Of a stretch of 64,000 bases of DNA, positions 62,288 to 64,000 are shown piece after piece. Numbering within the stretch: the stretch's first letter is position 1; each line of letters opens with the position of its first letter. Below the pieces are notes generated by a model that saw nothing but the letters and a program-made list of their open reading frames with translations, ran no database searches and was not told the origin of the DNA. Source of the stretch: Pseudomonas ekonensis (GTDB lineage Bacteria > Pseudomonadota > Gammaproteobacteria > Pseudomonadales > Pseudomonadaceae); the NCBI RefSeq assembly GCF_019145435.1, contig NZ_JAHSTS010000002.1, positions 2,328,001 to 2,392,000 of the forward strand, given 5' to 3'. Position numbers and translations under genes: made by a program.

Positions 62288-63820
62288 TTAGCGCTGCACC
62301 ACCTCCCCTTCCGGATACACCGACTCCCACCCCCCGCCCAACGCCCGGTACAGTCCGACCATCGCTAGCGACACCCCGGCGGAGCTTTCCACCCATTGCT
62401 CCTGCGTCGTCAGCAGCGCGCTCTGCACGGTGAGGACGTTGACGAAATCGACCACGCCTTCGACGTACTGCTGTTGCGCGGTGCGCAGGGCGATGCGGTT
62501 CTGGCGCACGGCTTCGGCCAGGCTGTCGCGGCGGCGCTGGCTGGCGTTGTAGGCCGTCAGCTGGTCGTCGATCTCATGCCAGGCGCGCAGCACGGTCTGC
62601 TGGTAGGCGATCGCCGCCTCCTGCTGTTGGGCTTCGCGCAGGTGCAGCACGCCGCGCAGGCGGCCGCCGTCGAACAGCGGCAGGCTCAGTTGCGGGCCGA
62701 TGGCGAAGGCCCGCGAGCCCCAGGAGCCGAAGTCGCTCAGTTGCATGGCCTGCGAGCCGAGGTTGCCGGACAGCGTGATGCGCGGATAGAAATCCCCCTC
62801 GGCCACGCCGATGTTGGCGGTGGCCGCATGCAGCCGGGCTTCGGCCTGGCGGATGTCCGGACGGCGTTCGGCCAGTTGCGACGGCAGGCCGATGGCGACC
62901 CGGGGCGGCGACTGCGGCACCGGCGCATCCGCGGACAACGCTTTGGACAAGGCCTGCGGCGGCTCTCCCATCAGCAGGCTGATGGCGTTGATCAGCTGCG
63001 CCTGGCGCTGCTCCAGCGCCGGCAGCCGCGACTCGATGGCGGCGACCTGCGCGGCGGCTTCGGCGACGTCCAGGTCGGTGGCCACCCCATCGTTCAGGCG
63101 CAGCTGCGACAGTTTCAGGCTGTGCCGGGCGACGTCCAGGTTCTGCTCGGTGACCGCGCGGGTGTTCTGCACGCCGCGCAGCTGGATGTAGTTCTGCGCG
63201 GTGTCGGCCAGGACTGCCAGCAGCACGCCGCGGCGGTCGTTTTCCGCCACTTCAAGATTGGCGTCGGCGGCTTCGGTCTCCCGGCGCACGCGGCCCCAGA
63301 AATCGAGTTCCCACGAGGCGGAGAACCCGGCGTCCCACAGGTTGAAGGCCGAGTCGCCATTGCGCCCCGACGGGTCGTTGAGGCCCTCGCCGCTGTTGCG
63401 CTTGCGCGCATAGCCGCCGGTGACGGCGGTGGTCGGGTAGCGGTCGGCGGTGATCGCCTGACGGACCGCGCGGCTCTGTTGCAGACGGCTGGCGGCGCGC
63501 TGCAGGTCGAGGTTGCTGTTCATCGCACGCTGGGTGAGGGCCGAGAGCTGCGGGTCGTGGAAGACTTCCCACCAGCGTTCGCTCAGAGGCTCGGCGACCG
63601 CTTGGCTCGGGGCGGTCCGGGCGGGTTGGGCCCATTCGCCGATCTGCACGCCCTCGGGTTGGCGAAAATCCGGGCCGACGGTGCAAGCGCTGAGACTGAC
63701 GACGAGCAGAACGCTCGAAAGGCGTTGCGGCCATTGGCCGATCCGCGAGCAGACCCGCTCCCGCAGGGCGATTAGTACAAGGCCGTTCACGCAGGCGCCG
63801 GCCGGTTCGACGTTCATCAT
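62288..63820 (-). CDS. Outer-membrane efflux lipoprotein (NodT/OprM type)
   Basis: A 510-residue outer-membrane factor. The lipobox LSAC puts Cys at 46, followed by TVGPDFRQPE, the usual mature NodT start; OEP repeats contain LAERRPDIRQAEARLHAA and the end ALGGGWE. The start overlaps the upstream EmrA-like gene (ATGA), which adds a long n-region, so a later start such as the GTG near residue 23 is possible. It belongs to an EmrAB-TolC-type pump that continues beyond the window. It resembles the OMF at 28617-30059 in family but not closely. Confidence 0.9.
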   Translation of the reverse strand: MMNVEPAGACVNGLVLIALRERVCSRIGQWPQRLSSVLLVVSLSACTVGPDFRQPEGVQIGEWAQPARTAPSQAVAEPLSERWWEVFHDPQLSALTQRAMNSNLDLQRAASRLQQSRAVRQAITADRYPTTAVTGGYARKRNSGEGLNDPSGRNGDSAFNLWDAGFSASWELDFWGRVRRETEAADANLEVAENDRRGVLLAVLADTAQNYIQLRGVQNTRAVTEQNLDVARHSLKLSQLRLNDGVATDLDVAEAAAQVAAIESRLPALEQRQAQLINAISLLMGEPPQALSKALSADAPVPQSPPRVAIGLPSQLAERRPDIRQAEARLHAATANIGVAEGDFYPRITLSGNLGSQAMQLSDFGSWGSRAFAIGPQLSLPLFDGGRLRGVLHLREAQQQEAAIAYQQTVLRAWHEIDDQLTAYNASQRRRDSLAEAVRQNRIALRTAQQQYVEGVVDFVNVLTVQSALLTTQEQWVESSAGVSLAMVGLYRALGGGWESVYPEGEVVQR

Positions 63821-64000
63821 CGCTGGGTCACCTCGCGCACCGACGTCACCGAACTGTTGGTGTCGATGCTCGCCTCCACCGACATCCCCACCCGCAGCCG
63901 CTCGGCCGACGGCTGGCCCGGCTCCAGCAGGATCTTCACCGGAATCCGCTGCACCACCTTGGTGAAGTTGCCGGTGGCGTTGTCCGGTTTCACCGCCGCG
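63817..64000 (-). CDS. EmrA-like HlyD adaptor, C-terminal 60 residues only
   Basis: The window ends inside this gene; 60 codons and a TGA are visible. The sequence has PDNATGNFTKVVQRIPVKI and RLRVGMSVEASIDT, the C-terminal barrel of EmrA-type membrane-fusion proteins. Its stop overlaps the start of the OMF gene (ATGA), so the two are one operon. Confidence 0.85.
   Translation of the reverse strand, partial: AAVKPDNATGNFTKVVQRIPVKILLEPGQPSAERLRVGMSVEASIDTNSSVTSVREVTQR

Overview
The window is GC-rich DNA from a fluorescent Pseudomonas (P. fluorescens complex is the best guess). Support: the conserved block cysW-cysT-sbp-oscA-dibA-desA that Pseudomonas carries in this order, gabDT, REP/REPIN elements of the P. 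fluorescens type, a T6SS VgrG island and a pgaABCD locus. No IS element, CRISPR array, rRNA or prophage was found. All coordinates and motif calls were read by eye; family names come from recognition of motifs, not from database searches.

Layout. 1-3300: sulfate uptake (cysW cut by the window edge, cysT, sbp) led by the sulfur-starvation gene oscA. 3457-9257: c-di-GMP and signalling genes (dibA-like PAS-GGDEF-EAL protein, fatty-acid desaturase desA, PAS-GGDEF cyclase, REC-HDOD regulator). 9345-12308: gabD-gabT for GABA catabolism. 12573-13710: a three-gene R-body-like (RebB) cluster. 13908-13984: tRNA-Arg(CCG). 14061-17252: a tightly overlapping operon of a VWA lipoprotein, ECF sigma factor, membrane-anchored putative anti-sigma and an acidic small protein. 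17341-19570: a Raf-kinase-inhibitor-like protein and a Rieske/FAD reductase. 19563-25940: pgaABCD for poly-N-acetylglucosamine export. 26193-28525: a YdgA-like protein and an unknown membrane protein. 28617-33670: a MarR-controlled FUSC/DUF1656/HlyD/OMF aromatic-type efflux operon. 33779-36261: a toxin remnant, DUF2789, YbaK, NfeD and slipin.

36227-61363 is the accessory heart of the window. On the minus strand lie a glycosyltransferase, a sulfotransferase, a 2124-residue DUF4347 protein with 13 tandem Ig-like repeats of about 102 residues, a TolC-like lipoprotein, an Asp/Asn hydroxylase with a Nif11-like tail, and a second sulfotransferase. Divergent to them are a tail-collar (MdpB-like) protein and a DUF6916 protein. 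After a VgrG-DUF4123-immunity-immunity-lipase module come a second minus-strand cluster of an RND-type adaptor, an HlyD-like adaptor with a soluble N-terminal domain, a PqqD/M50/HlyD hybrid membrane protein and a GNAT acetyltransferase. I infer that the two clusters form one system that modifies and exports the giant protein, the collar protein or both, and that the T6SS module separates its halves. The lipase gene shows a sharp composition change in its middle, which points to recombination of the effector front end together with its immunity genes.

61499-64000: a HigBA-type toxin-antitoxin pair with a palindromic operator candidate, then an outer-membrane factor and the 3' end of an EmrA-like adaptor cut by the window edge.
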